Positions 54,918 to 64,000 of a stretch of 64,000 nucleotides of DNA are shown piece by piece. The DNA is from Apodemus sylvaticus (lineage: Eukaryota; Chordata; Mammalia; Rodentia; Muridae), in contig NC_067495.1 of the NCBI RefSeq assembly GCF_947179515.1, positions 133,717,707 through 133,781,706 on the forward strand, in the 5' to 3' direction. Numbering within the stretch: position 1 is the stretch's first letter; each line of letters begins with the position of its first letter. Position numbers and translations under genes: made by a program. Below the pieces are notes generated by a model. The model was given only the letters and a program-made list of their open reading frames with translations. It did not search any database and was not told the origin of the DNA.

Positions 54918-55215
54918 GACCAAGTGGCACATACTTGTAATTCCAGAATTTAGGAGGCTGAGGCATTAGAAAGTCAAGATAAGCCAGGCGTGGTGGCGCA
55001 CTCCTGTAATCCCAGCACTTAAGAGGCAGAGGCAGGCGGATTTCTGAGTTCGAGGCCAGCCTGGTCTACAGAGTGAGTTCCAGGACAGCTAGGGCTACAC
55101 AGAGAAACCCTGTCTCAAAAAAACCAAAAAAAAAAAAAAAAAGTCAAGATAAAAAGGTCACTTGAATTTGAGGTGACATAATCTATATAGTAAGTTTGAG
55201 ATTAGCTTGAGCTAA
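54918..55215 (+). mobile_element. Old B1 interrupted by a young B1 (54983-55139)
   Basis: The outer B1 (tttgaccaagtggcacatac .. ggaggctgaggcat) breaks at 54982 and resumes at 55153. The inner B1 is near consensus ('ccaggcgtggtggcgcactc' to 'gaaaccctgtctcaaaaaaa'). Both ends carry AAAGTCAAGATAA (54970-54982 and 55140-55152). Confidence 0.9.
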
Positions 55216-55241
55216 ATAATCAAGCAGTAAAAAACAAGCAT

Positions 55242-55272
55242 AACAACAACAACAACAACACACACACACATA
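55242..55272 (+). repeat. (CAA)n-(CA)n
   Basis: Short compound microsatellite at the end of an A-rich stretch. Confidence 0.9.
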
Positions 55273-55789
55273 CCTTAGCCTCTAAAATTCTGGAAAGTTT
55301 TGACTGGATTATTTGTGATGGAGACAACATAAACCACAAAGAAATCTCTAAACTATTTACTTGAATTGCCTAGCTCAAGTCTCTCCTAAATAAAAATAAA
55401 CAGCATATGCTTCATGAAACTCTAAACCTCTCTGATAGCCATTTTCTCACTACACAAAATGGAGAATGAGATATAAAGGAGCACAGCCTCTGTAAAAACT
55501 GCTAAAGACTCATAACTGTGAAGGTTCATAATTGCAAAGATAAAATGATCATCTTTTGGCCTTGACACTCATCAAACAAAAGAGTTAGAAAGTGGTTTGA
55601 TTGGACAGAAAAATATTTTTCATTGAGAAATCCTGACTCAAAGAATAAGGTGGAGTGTGATCTGCTCAAGGAGGATGTGCACACATGTATACATGTGAAC
55701 ATGCATGTACACATAAAGAAGAAAAGCTTGTAAATTTGTCCAAATACAGTAATTCTACATATCTAATCAAGGTTTAAATCTTGGGGGAG

Positions 55790-55985
55790 TGTATAGGTGG
55801 TTGAAGTACTTGTTGCTTTTGAAGAGAACCCAGGTTCAATTTCCAGCACACACATGGTGGCTCACAACCATTTGTAATACCAGTTAAGTGATATGATGCC
55901 CTCTTCTGGCTTCTTTGAGCACTGCATACACATGGTGCAAATAATGCACATGCAAGCAAAACATTCATACATAAAAATGCCTTTC
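55790..55985 (+). mobile_element. B3-type SINE
   Basis: 'ggtggttgaagtacttgttg', 'gagaacccaggttcaatttc', 'cacatggtggctcacaacc', 'gcaagcaaaacattcatac'. Confidence 0.85.
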
Positions 55986-55989
55986 TGAA

Positions 55990-56348
55990 TTAGAAATTTG
56001 GTTTCAATTAGAGAAAATATCTGGCTGTGGAAAACAATAATGATTCCATTGAAAGGGACGTAGACACGTCCAGCTGGCTACTTTGGATTCTTCATCCTTC
56101 TCCATAAACTGGCAAAGAAGGCTCTGGGGTGATTGAACCAGACTGTTAAATACAAGTTGCATTGGCACTTCAAAGGGGGTTACAGAGGAGAATGCATGGT
56201 AAGGTTAGAACTCTTCTTAGCCCATAAAACTCTGGTTTGTGATTTAGGGCAATGAGTAAAAGTTGAAGTAGACGGCTAATGGCCAGAGCATTCAGGGATA
56301 AATGTTTGAGTTCATTCTGTCTGGCCAAGATCCATGAACAGATAAGGT
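55990..56348. other. Non-coding, nothing recognised
   Basis: Repeat-free stretch upstream of the candidate promoter at 56.35 kb. Confidence 0.4.
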
Positions 56349-56451
56349 ATTGGTTAAGGGCCGGGTAGGGAGGAAGGCAGCTATAAATACCAGATATGAC
56401 ATTTCAATCTACTGCAGAAACCAAGACTGTAATATCTTTAGCCAGGTGAGT
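56349..56451 (+). promoter_or_regulatory. Candidate TATA promoter and short first exon
   Basis: An inverted CCAAT box (ATTGG, 56349-56353) lies 29 bp before TATAAATA (56382-56389), with AGATAAGG (GATA-type site) at 56340-56347. A start about 30 bases on (near 56412) would give a short exon ending GCCAG|GTGAGT, donor at 56446-56451. No downstream exon is recognised in the window. The spacing is right but could be chance. Confidence 0.3.
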
Positions 56452-56885
56452 TGATTATATACCCCTCACAAGTAGGTAAACAAGAAAATCAACTGTGTAT
56501 TTAAAGATAATTCCTATAAGAATCCAAGACTTTACTGACAGAAACTTCTGACACTAGAAAAAATGATGGTGTTTTTTCCTTAGCTTCAGGAAGGCATTTT
56601 TAAAAGCTGCAACATTCTAGGAAACTTCACCAATATCCAGCAACAAAACCCGGTTGTTTCTTAAGGAAAGTTGGGATAACATTATGAAATGGCTATAATA
56701 TTTTCAGGTTTTGTAATCTGTATATAAATACTCCAAATTAAAAGTTTTCTTTTAAACTTCAAAACCAAGACCTAAAATACATGTAATATGTAAGACATGT
56801 GATGGAAAGTAAAATGTACGTACAAAAGATTAAAAAATAAATTTTCATGGAAACTTGCAGGTGCAAATAAATATAGAAATATGTG
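56452..56885. other. Non-coding, AT-rich
   Basis: No exon seen; would be intron if the candidate promoter is real. Confidence 0.35.
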
Positions 56886-57055
56886 TTGAGGGCCAGTGAC
56901 AAGGCTCAGTGACATTTGCTACCAGAGTTAGGCATCCTTGCGGCAGAAAGAAAGAGCTGCCTCCAGCAAGCTGTCTTCTGAGCTCCACAGCAAGTCTGTG
57001 GTCTTCATGTACCCAAACACATAGACACAAACACACACAACATACATAAGAAATG
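56886..57055 (+). mobile_element. tRNA-derived SINE (B4-like)
   Basis: 'gagggccagtgacaaggctc', 'gaaagagctgcctccagcaa', 'gctgtcttctgagctccac', CA-rich end. Confidence 0.6.
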
Positions 57056-57059
57056 TATA

Positions 57060-57534
57060 AAATTTTTAAAAATCCCACTTGCATGGCTAAGATGGACTCA
57101 GCTTTACCCACTAAGCTCTCTCTGCTCACCTGCCAGAAATAAAACAGTGCACATGGTGGAGGTTGTGGGGTTGAGGCCAGGTCGGGGCTTGTGATACCAC
57201 CTGCAGTGCTTTGGGTCATTGTGGGATTGGTGAACTAGGGGAATTTATTGTCCTATGGTGGCACAAGTAATGGGCCCATCGGGGACTGCTTAGCTATGAC
57301 AATGTTTGGGTATGTTTTTTTTCTATAAAGTGCCAGGTGGTCACAATTTGGGGGTTTGTAGGCTATTTAACACCACTGCTTCCACTGATCAACTCTTGGT
57401 GAGGTGTCAAAGTGACCCAGATAGAAATCCCAATGGAAGATAAAGAGGATGCAGAAGTCAATTAATGCATCCACTAGCTTTGTAACCAGTATTTACAAGG
57501 TAGATGACATTTAATTTAATTTAATTTGTATTTT
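57060..57534. other. Non-coding, nothing recognised
   Basis: No exon or repeat that I can name. Confidence 0.35.
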
Positions 57535-57548
57535 AACACTTAAATGAG

Positions 57549-57664
57549 GAGGCAGAGGCAGGTGGATTTCTGAGCTTGAGGCCAGCCTGGTCTACAGAGT
57601 GAGTTCCAGGACAGCCAGGGCTATACAGAGAAACCCTGTCTTGAAAAACAAAAAACAAAAACAA
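57549..57664 (+). mobile_element. 5'-truncated young B1 with 14-bp target-site duplication
   Basis: Starts within B1 at 'gaggcagaggcaggtgga' and continues to 'gaaaccctgtcttgaaaaac'. AACACTTAAATGAG flanks it at 57535-57548 and 57665-57678. Confidence 0.95.
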
Positions 57665-57744
57665 AACACTTAAATGAGACCTTTGCATGTAAGGAAACTA
57701 ATGTGAAGGGTAACCAAGTAAGAAAAGGAAAAATACACGTTTAC

Positions 57745-57898
57745 TATTTTTTTAAATAAAGATTTATTTATTATGTATAGTGTTCTGCTTGCATGTATGA
57801 CTGTGCACCAGAAGAGGGCACCAGAACTCATTACAGATGTGGTAAACTCAGGACCTCTAGAAGGGCAGCTTTGAACCTTTGAACGATCTTTCCAGCCC
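57745..57898 (-). mobile_element. B2/B3-type SINE with internal deletion, minus strand
   Basis: 'aaataaagatttatttatta', 'tctgcttgcatgtatgactg', 'gaactcattacagatgtgg' then directly 'taaactcaggacctctag', so part of the middle is missing. Confidence 0.85.
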
Positions 57899-58119
57899 AA
57901 TACATGTTTTCTTAGTCAAAGTAAAGAGAACCCAGAATAAATCATGGGAGCATTTCTTTTACAGATAACCTCAGAACTGCTCTTGACACACATGAAAGAG
58001 AAAGTTGCAACTCCACAGCATGGTGGATGTTAGTCCACATCCCTTCAATAAGCATCCTACTCTTTGTTTCTTGTGATATGTGGACCTAGAAGAGTAACAA
58101 AAGTTTTACGATTTACTTT

Positions 58120-58310
58120 TGTTTGTTTGTTGGCATGCGTGCATGCACCTGTGCGCCAGCCACAGGTGTCTTGATGCTCACAGAGGCCAGAAGTGAAGTC
58201 AGAGCCTCTGGGGAAGGAGTTACACAAGTGGTTGTGAGTGCAGAGGAACAAACTTGAATCTTCTGCAAAATAGTGTACATTCCTAACTGCCGTGTTCTCT
58301 CTAACCCAAT
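58120..58310 (-). mobile_element. B3-type SINE, minus strand
   Basis: 'cagaggccagaagtgaagtc', 'gggaaggagttacacaagtg', 'gttgtgagtgcagaggaac', reversed head 'gtgttctctctaaccca'. Confidence 0.75.
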
Positions 58311-58717
58311 AACATCTGTTTTTGAAAAAGACGTATCCCGCAAAGTATCTTCTACTTTGAATAAGAACAAGAGTGATTCATCCTATTTTTAGTAATAATT
58401 GTTTTCACTATTCATATTACTCAAACTTTTTATTTTTTTAACTAATTGATAGCAAAATTGATTTTCCTTAGACTTATTGGGATGTATTTGGCACAGTCCC
58501 CCAAATAGACATTTGATTCTTTTCTCAGCTATACAGAGATCGCTGGTAGCAGTTTCATCTAGTCAATCCCTTCCAGGTTTTCAATCAGCACATCTTTGCC
58601 GACACTAGTTATGCCATCAGACAGAATGCAGGCAGAGGGGTGGAGTGACACTTCCTGCCATATTCATCACATTGTTTTCTTGAGGACAACATGAATGACA
58701 ATCAGCTCCTGTCTTCT
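58311..58717. other. Non-coding, nothing recognised
   Basis: No supported feature. Confidence 0.35.
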
Positions 58718-58858
58718 TCTCTTTTTCTCTCCCTATAGCCCTGGTTCCCCTGGAACTCACTATGTAGACTAGGTCAAGCTGGCTCCCACCTCACAGAGAT
58801 CAAACTGCCTCTCCCTCCCAACGACTGGGATTAAGTGTATGTCACCTGCCTGGCCCTC
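58718..58858 (-). mobile_element. B1 SINE, diverged, minus strand
   Basis: 'tagccctggttcccctggaa', 'ctcactatgtagactagg', 'gagatcaaactgcctctcc', 'gactgggattaagtgtatg'. Confidence 0.8.
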
Positions 58859-58859
58859 T

Positions 58860-60366
58860 GTGTTTTTGGTTCACTGCTGGCTGGCTGGTGCCTGGCACAG
58901 CACAAGATGAGGAAATGACATTAGAAATATCAGACTAGGGATGAAGGGAATTCACCTATTCTGAGGCAGAAGAGACAAGAACCGCCCCCCTCCCCCCACA
59001 CACACACACCATACAAAAATACAATGCAATCACAAACAGCTGCTCTTCTGTGGAGAATGAACTGATCAAAGATGTGAGAGGGGGAGAGAGAAGGCACCTG
59101 GGTACTGTCTGGGTTTTCTGGGAAGGGTCCTCTAAGTGGAGCTGAGGAGGAGACAGGGGGACTGTGTAGATGTAGAGGGAGACTTCCAGGCTGTGCCAAG
59201 GACCACAGCAGAGGATGGAGAAGCATATGTTTAGCAGCCATGGAATGAAAGAGGAAACTGTTGTGACCTAGGAGAGGAACGGATGGTGGGATGAAGAATA
59301 GAGGCTCTTGTAGGCCACAGTCAGGAGTCAGGATGTGTCCTGGGTGCTAAAGAGCCCAGAGGATGGGCTTCCAGCTTGGGTATGCCTTGGGCTCCTTTTC
59401 CTGTTCACACCATCATTGTAATGCAGGGCTGGGGGAAGGATGGATGGGTTGTGGACAAGAGTGGGAAGCAGACTGATCAGAACAGATTTAGACTTGCTAG
59501 AGCTTCCTGATCATCATTGCTCACCAATGCCCGGGGAGGCTAAAAGAATAGAGAAGAACCGTCCAATTTCAAAAGTATTTGTGACTAAATGAGAGAAGAA
59601 AAGAAAGGGAGAGGAAAAGGATGGCAGGCTCTCATATATAAGAAAAAATTGTGGGGGGTGGAAAATCAAGAAAATAGTTAGGGAGACCATTTTTAGGGAG
59701 ACATGGACCCAAACGGAGAGACAATTGTGTATTAGAGATAAGACAACCAGCACTGGTTGTTAAAAGAGAGGGTTGTGTGAGAATGCAAGATATCACAGTG
59801 ACTGGAAAATTTTAGGCACAGAGCAGTCCTAGGGTGGTACACAGGATCTGGGACATAACTTGTAAAAGAAGATTGTACTCAACTCTTTCTGATTGCTGCA
59901 AAAATTTCCACAGGTGGTGGCTAGGCAATGTCTACTGGCTCCTTCTAAATTTCCAAAGGCAAAACTTGAGTCTACCAAAGATCACCCTGGTGAAGCAATG
60001 AGTTTTCTTATACACCATGGGTAATGACTTGCAAGCAGGAGTACCGGTGACCCTAAAGCAACAGTGGAAGCAGCACAGGTGAAGGATTTTCCATGGCTAT
60101 GTAGATGAGGCCCTTCCCCAAATCCTTCCCTTATCCATACACTCTAACTGCTCCCTGAAACTCTTAGGACAAAATTGAATACAACTGATTGGATGAAATA
60201 TCTGGATATTCAGGTGAGTGTCCCATGACAGTTGGTATCCTTACCTTCTGGCATCAGTTGTCAACAAGCCCAACTCTGACTTTTGCCAATAGACCCAGCA
60301 TAATTCCCAAAGATGGTGGCAATTTGGTTCCCGGTACAACACTTAATTACTGTTGTTTAAAAATGT
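58860..60366. other. Non-coding, no gene recognised
   Basis: No exon supported. It holds a short CA run near 58998 and purine-rich patches around 59590-59620. ORFs of 79-103 codons lack domains. Confidence 0.35.
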
Positions 60367-60381
60367 TTTTTTTTTTTTTTG

Positions 60382-60547
60382 AGCCGGGTGGTGGTGGCGC
60401 ATGCCTGTAATCCCAGCACTCTGGGAGGCAGAGGCAGGAGGATTTCTGAGTTCGAGGCCAGCCCAGTCTATAGAATGAGTTCCAGGACAGCCAGATCCAT
60501 ACAGAGAAACCCTGTCTCGGAAAACCAAAAAAAAAAAAAAAAAAAAA
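60382..60547 (+). mobile_element. B1 SINE (young)
   Basis: 'gccgggtggtggtggcgcat', 'gtaatcccagcactctggg', 'gatttctgagttcgaggcc', 'gagaaaccctgtctcgg' and poly-A. A poly-T run lies just upstream (60367-60381). Confidence 0.95.
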
Positions 60548-60572
60548 ATTTTTTTTTAATTTTTAGCATTTG

Positions 60573-60576
<4 letters not shown>

Positions 60577-60617
<41 letters not shown>
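60577..60617 (+). repeat. (TG)n
   Basis: About 40 bp of TG dinucleotides downstream of the B1. Confidence 0.95.
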
Positions 60618-60618
<1 letters not shown>

Positions 60619-60807
60619 CACATGTATGTGCTCAGGATGTGTACGTTTGAATGTTGGATGGATATGCTATGGTAGAGGGCAGAGTCTCTGAGTCTTCTCA
60701 CCAGCCATGGATTTATGTTTCAAGAAATACATGCATGCACTTACAAAGTGAATCTACCAGAAATGTACAGCACACATTATTCCTAGGAGTTAAAAATTAG
60801 AATTACA

Positions 60808-60955
60808 GGCCAGGCATGGTGGCACATGCCTTTAATCCCAGCTGTTTGTGAAACAGAGGTAGGCCATTCTCTGTGAGTCTGAAGTCAAGTGGCTTACAAA
60901 AGCAAGTTCAAGGCCAGCTAGGGCTACACAGTGAGACTTTCTCTCAAAAACTAAT
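60808..60955 (+). mobile_element. B1 SINE
   Basis: 'ggccaggcatggtggcacat', 'cctttaatcccagctgttt', 'gttcaaggccagctagggc', 'tacacagtgagactttctc'. Confidence 0.85.
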
Positions 60956-61482
60956 TGGAATCTTGCAAAGATGAGGGAGAAGGTGAAGGTGCTCATTGTC
61001 ACCAATTCTATTCCCCTGCATGGCACAAGAATTCCCATCTCTCACCAGAAGAGAAATTAGTTTGCTGAACCAAGCTTATCAAGTATAAACTCAGCATATG
61101 AAAATTAACTGAATTTCTTTTAAAAAAAAGTACCAAGAAACATAGCAGATGCAAGATTTTAAGATAATATTAGTAAAACTATGTGAAAATAAGTATACAA
61201 ACATATACAGAAACATCCATCTTTTACACAGACTATATGGAGTATGCATACATGAGTTTATAAATATAATTATATATAAAACCTGTGTGCAAGTTAATTA
61301 TAAAATTTTACTAAAAGACTTCAGAAAAGGGCCATAAGCTGGATGGGAAGACTTGGTGCTCTTTTACTCCTGAGATAATCTATATTTGTAGTATAAATAC
61401 AATAAAGGGTTGTTTTAATGGAACTTGACAAGCCATTTATAAAATTTACATGAGAAAGAAATTGAAAGAAGAGTTAAGACAA

Positions 61483-61549
<67 letters not shown>

Positions 61550-61552
61550 TAA
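61483..61552 (+). repeat. (CA)n-(GA)n
   Basis: CA to about 61499, then GA with two interruptions. Confidence 0.95.
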
Positions 61553-61783
61553 AGCCTATATGGCTTACACTTCTCAGGAATTTAGGTTGACCTTTATTAA
61601 TTAAGACCGAGGCACAGAGCCTAAGAACGAACTATGAAATCAACCAGCAAGGCCCAGAGGGTCCCATTCACGTGTGGGAATCTGATGTGCTTCACAGGAG
61701 GCACTGCAGATCACTTTGCGGAAATACACTGGGTAACACGGCACCAGGACAGTTAGCAGTGTATGTGAAACATACTGCAAATG

Positions 61784-61888
61784 TCAGAGCATAGCGGCAC
61801 CTGCCTATAATCATAGCACTCTGTAGGCAGAGCCAGAAGCATCAAGAATTCAAAGCCAGTGGGGCTGAGACTTTGTCTCAGACACACA
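61784..61888 (+). mobile_element. B1 SINE with internal deletion
   Basis: 'agcatagcggcacctgccta', 'taatcatagcactctgtagg', 'agaattcaaagccagtgggg', 'gagactttgtctcagac'. Confidence 0.7.
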
Positions 61889-61954
61889 TAACTAAACTGA
61901 ATAAACAATGCAATTAGATTGGGTTTTTAATCTCTCCCTCACTTCCTCCCTCTG

Positions 61955-61986
61955 TGTCTGTATATATCTCTCTCTGTGTCTCTGTC

Positions 61987-62062
<76 letters not shown>

Positions 62063-62265
62063 TTGTAAGTGCAGGCATTGCATGCCACAGCATCTTTGTG
62101 GAGGTCAGAGGATGACTTTGGGTATCAGTGCTTGCCTTTCTACCTTGCTTTTTAGACAGGGTCCTTTTGTTGTTTGCCACGCCATAAGCCACGCTATGGC
62201 CCATAAGCTTCCAGGAATTCTCTGGTCTCCAGCTCTCATTTTGTGGTAGGAGTTCTTGAATTATA
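61955..62265 (-). mobile_element. (CT)n-(TG)n run and reversed composite SINE
   Basis: CT repeats at about 61990-62050 and TG at 62051-62062, then 'atctttgtggaggtcagagg', 'ttttagacagggtccttttg' and 'cttccaggaattctctggtc' in reversed composite-SINE order. The tRNA-like head is not clear. Confidence 0.55.
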
Positions 62266-62790
62266 GGGTTGGTCTATTAGCCCTGGCTTTGTGTAGGTTC
62301 TCTGGTTTGAATTTAGTCCTCACATTTGCTTACTGAACAATCTCCACAGCATCTTCATGCCATTAAAAAAAAAAAAAAAACAACTTCCAAATGGATTATA
62401 TACTTGAAGTAAAAATAGACTTTATGAGAAAGTATGTATATAAATAGGAAAAGTATTTTCAGAAGAAGACATAGAAACTAGCAAACATAACAAAAGGACC
62501 CTGTCAGTCCAATTTAAGTTTGGTGGCATGTAAACACATGTCCCTTTTGTTCAGTTTCATTTTATATATAAGTTCCTATTTCATATTGGCCAAATATTAC
62601 ATGGGAACACATTCAACTACTAAAAGAAAGACATATCAATCAGAGCAGAAAAGTCAGTACAGTTAACAATTATGGAAAAATTAACCCCCAATTTGGAGAA
62701 CTCTCTACTTGTGAATCTGTGCTTTAAAGAAAGTGTTATAAAAGCAGGACTCAGGCTGGCCAGACAGCCCTCTCCGAGTTGTTCTTTGAC

Positions 62791-62794
<4 letters not shown>

Positions 62795-62829
<35 letters not shown>

Positions 62830-62917
62830 CACTCACAGAATCTAGATTCTGTATATGACCAAATGATAGACCTTTCATAGCCTTGTCATATACAGAATCT
62901 AGATTCTGTGAGTGAAC

Positions 62918-62948
<31 letters not shown>

Positions 62949-62949
62949 T
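62795..62949. repeat. Long hairpin: 65-bp inverted arms, 25-bp spacer
   Basis: Arms 62795-62859 and 62885-62949 are perfect reverse complements except for one base (C 62802 opposite A 62942). The outer part is CA/TG repeat; the inner 39 bp is unique and contains the 16-bp palindrome CAGAATCTAGATTCTG in each arm. Spacer 62860-62884. Confidence 0.98.
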
Positions 62950-63099
62950 GTGTGTGACACAAAAGTAGAAGGAAAACCATCATTTGGGAAGAGGAAAGGG
63001 ACCATTTGGTGAAGGGGGAGGGTAATGGAGGATTGAATATGAACAGAGTATATAGTTGTAGATATGAAAATATAATGAAATGTCATTTCATGAAATATA

Positions 63100-64000
63100 C
63101 AGTAATACTTTAGAAAATAAGTAACACTGTACACAAACACAAGAAAATCTAGGTAAGCTTTATAACTCATTGCTAAAGCCTGATCCATGAAAGAGAAACT
63201 TGGCGATTTAGGCTTCACTAAAATCAACTTCTCTGTAACAGACATGAGGAGAATGAGAAGCCAAGCCACTGAGTATAAAAACAGTATTTACAAAATGCCC
63301 ATTTTTAGAAACTACTCAATAGATCCCCAGAAGCCTTCAAATTGATCAGTATGAAAACAATCCATTTGGAAATGGGCAAAGGAAAAGAGGTGATGGCAAA
63401 TCAGCACATGAAAACATGTTTAGCAACATGCTGTAGAGGAACTGTGAATTACAGTAATGGTGACATGTCACTACACACTGAGCAGTACAGCTAAAATTCA
63501 GAGGCAGACAAGACCGCTGACAGAGAAGGGTGCCGAGCCACAGGAATGTATTCATTGCTACGGAGACTGCAAAGCTGTACAGCCATTCTGAAAGACAGTT
63601 TGGCAATATCTTATAAAGCTAAACATAATCTTAACATATGATCTAGCAACTGTGCTCCTTGGTATTTACCCAACTAATTTGAAATGTTATGTCCACACAC
63701 AAAAAACTACATGTGAATGCTTATAGTAACGCGATCCAAGAGCAGCCAAACCTGGAAACTGCCAAGGTATTTACTAAGTAAGCAAGCAGAGGCATTGAGA
63801 GAACGCTCTATTATTTAGAGATACAAAGAATGTGTTGTCATGGCACAGAGAGGACTGATGAGTGCATATTCCTCAAAGAAGTCAGTCCAAAAAAAGGCTG
63901 CACAGTACAGGAATCCAACCCAATGGCAGTAAAAATGGGTACACAGGGGCGTAGGCAAAAGGGGGAGAAGAGGTGGGGTGTGGGGCTTTTTGAAGCTATG
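63100..64000 (+). mobile_element. Old L1 3' ORF2 region, plus strand, running off the window
   Basis: L1 order is recognisable: 'gcaaatcagcacatgaaaa', 'tgtacagccattctgaaaga', 'cttaacatatgatctagcaa', 'tccttggtatttacccaac', 'agcagccaaacctggaaac'. Decayed, no frame. Confidence 0.7.

Overview
The window is mammalian, almost certainly mouse (Mus) or a close murid. About half is young and old rodent interspersed repeats (B1, B2, B3, ID/B4-type SINEs, L1 3' ends, a URR1 hAT element, ERV LTRs), with long CA, GA, CT, GAAA and GGAA runs. CpG is low. There are no bacterial operons, rRNA, tRNA genes or CRISPR arrays. Nearly all long ORFs are repeat translations or reading-frame shadows.

Genes: two paralogous split genes face each other tail to tail. 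On the + strand (1267-3559) lies the 3' end of one gene, with three exon bodies. On the - strand (30154-26195) lies a four-exon gene. Both end in the helical domain shared by INTS6, INTS6L (DDX26B), SAGE1 and CT45 (signature EIRxFGRxYxxxFxxLEEVQG, then EAARFKR). In human these genes neighbour each other on Xq26, so the mouse X block near Ints6l is the likely location (inference). The - strand gene gives an intact 174-codon ORF from an internal ATG, close in size to CT45, with good splice sites and an AATAAA. The + strand gene keeps reading frame and donors, but its exon A acceptor reads GG instead of AG and its poly(A) hexamer is weakened, so it may be a decaying copy.

The most striking signal is a block of about 675 bp (2551-3226 against 27064-26391, inverted) that is about 99% identical between the two genes and spans only the penultimate exon with flanking intron. 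The exons on either side are strongly diverged. This is the pattern expected of recent gene conversion between inverted paralogues.

Layout: 1-3.7 kb, + strand gene tail; 3.7-26 kb, repeat-rich intergenic DNA with two related minus-strand LTRs, an ERV body holding a nested L1, two plus-strand LTRs and a URR1 element; 26-30.2 kb, - strand gene with a 28-bp x 14 minisatellite and a 420-bp purine tract in its first visible intron; 30.5-36 kb, old plus-strand L1/HAL1 DNA with a younger L1 3' UTR inserted; 36-55 kb, mixed SINEs, a repeated mid-reiteration family and an Lx-type L1 3' UTR; 55-64 kb, SINEs, a candidate TATA promoter near 56.4 kb, a 65-bp-arm hairpin at 62.8 kb, and old L1 to the end. 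Repeat subfamily names come from remembered consensus sequences and were not checked with RepeatMasker; edges are approximate unless a target-site duplication is given.
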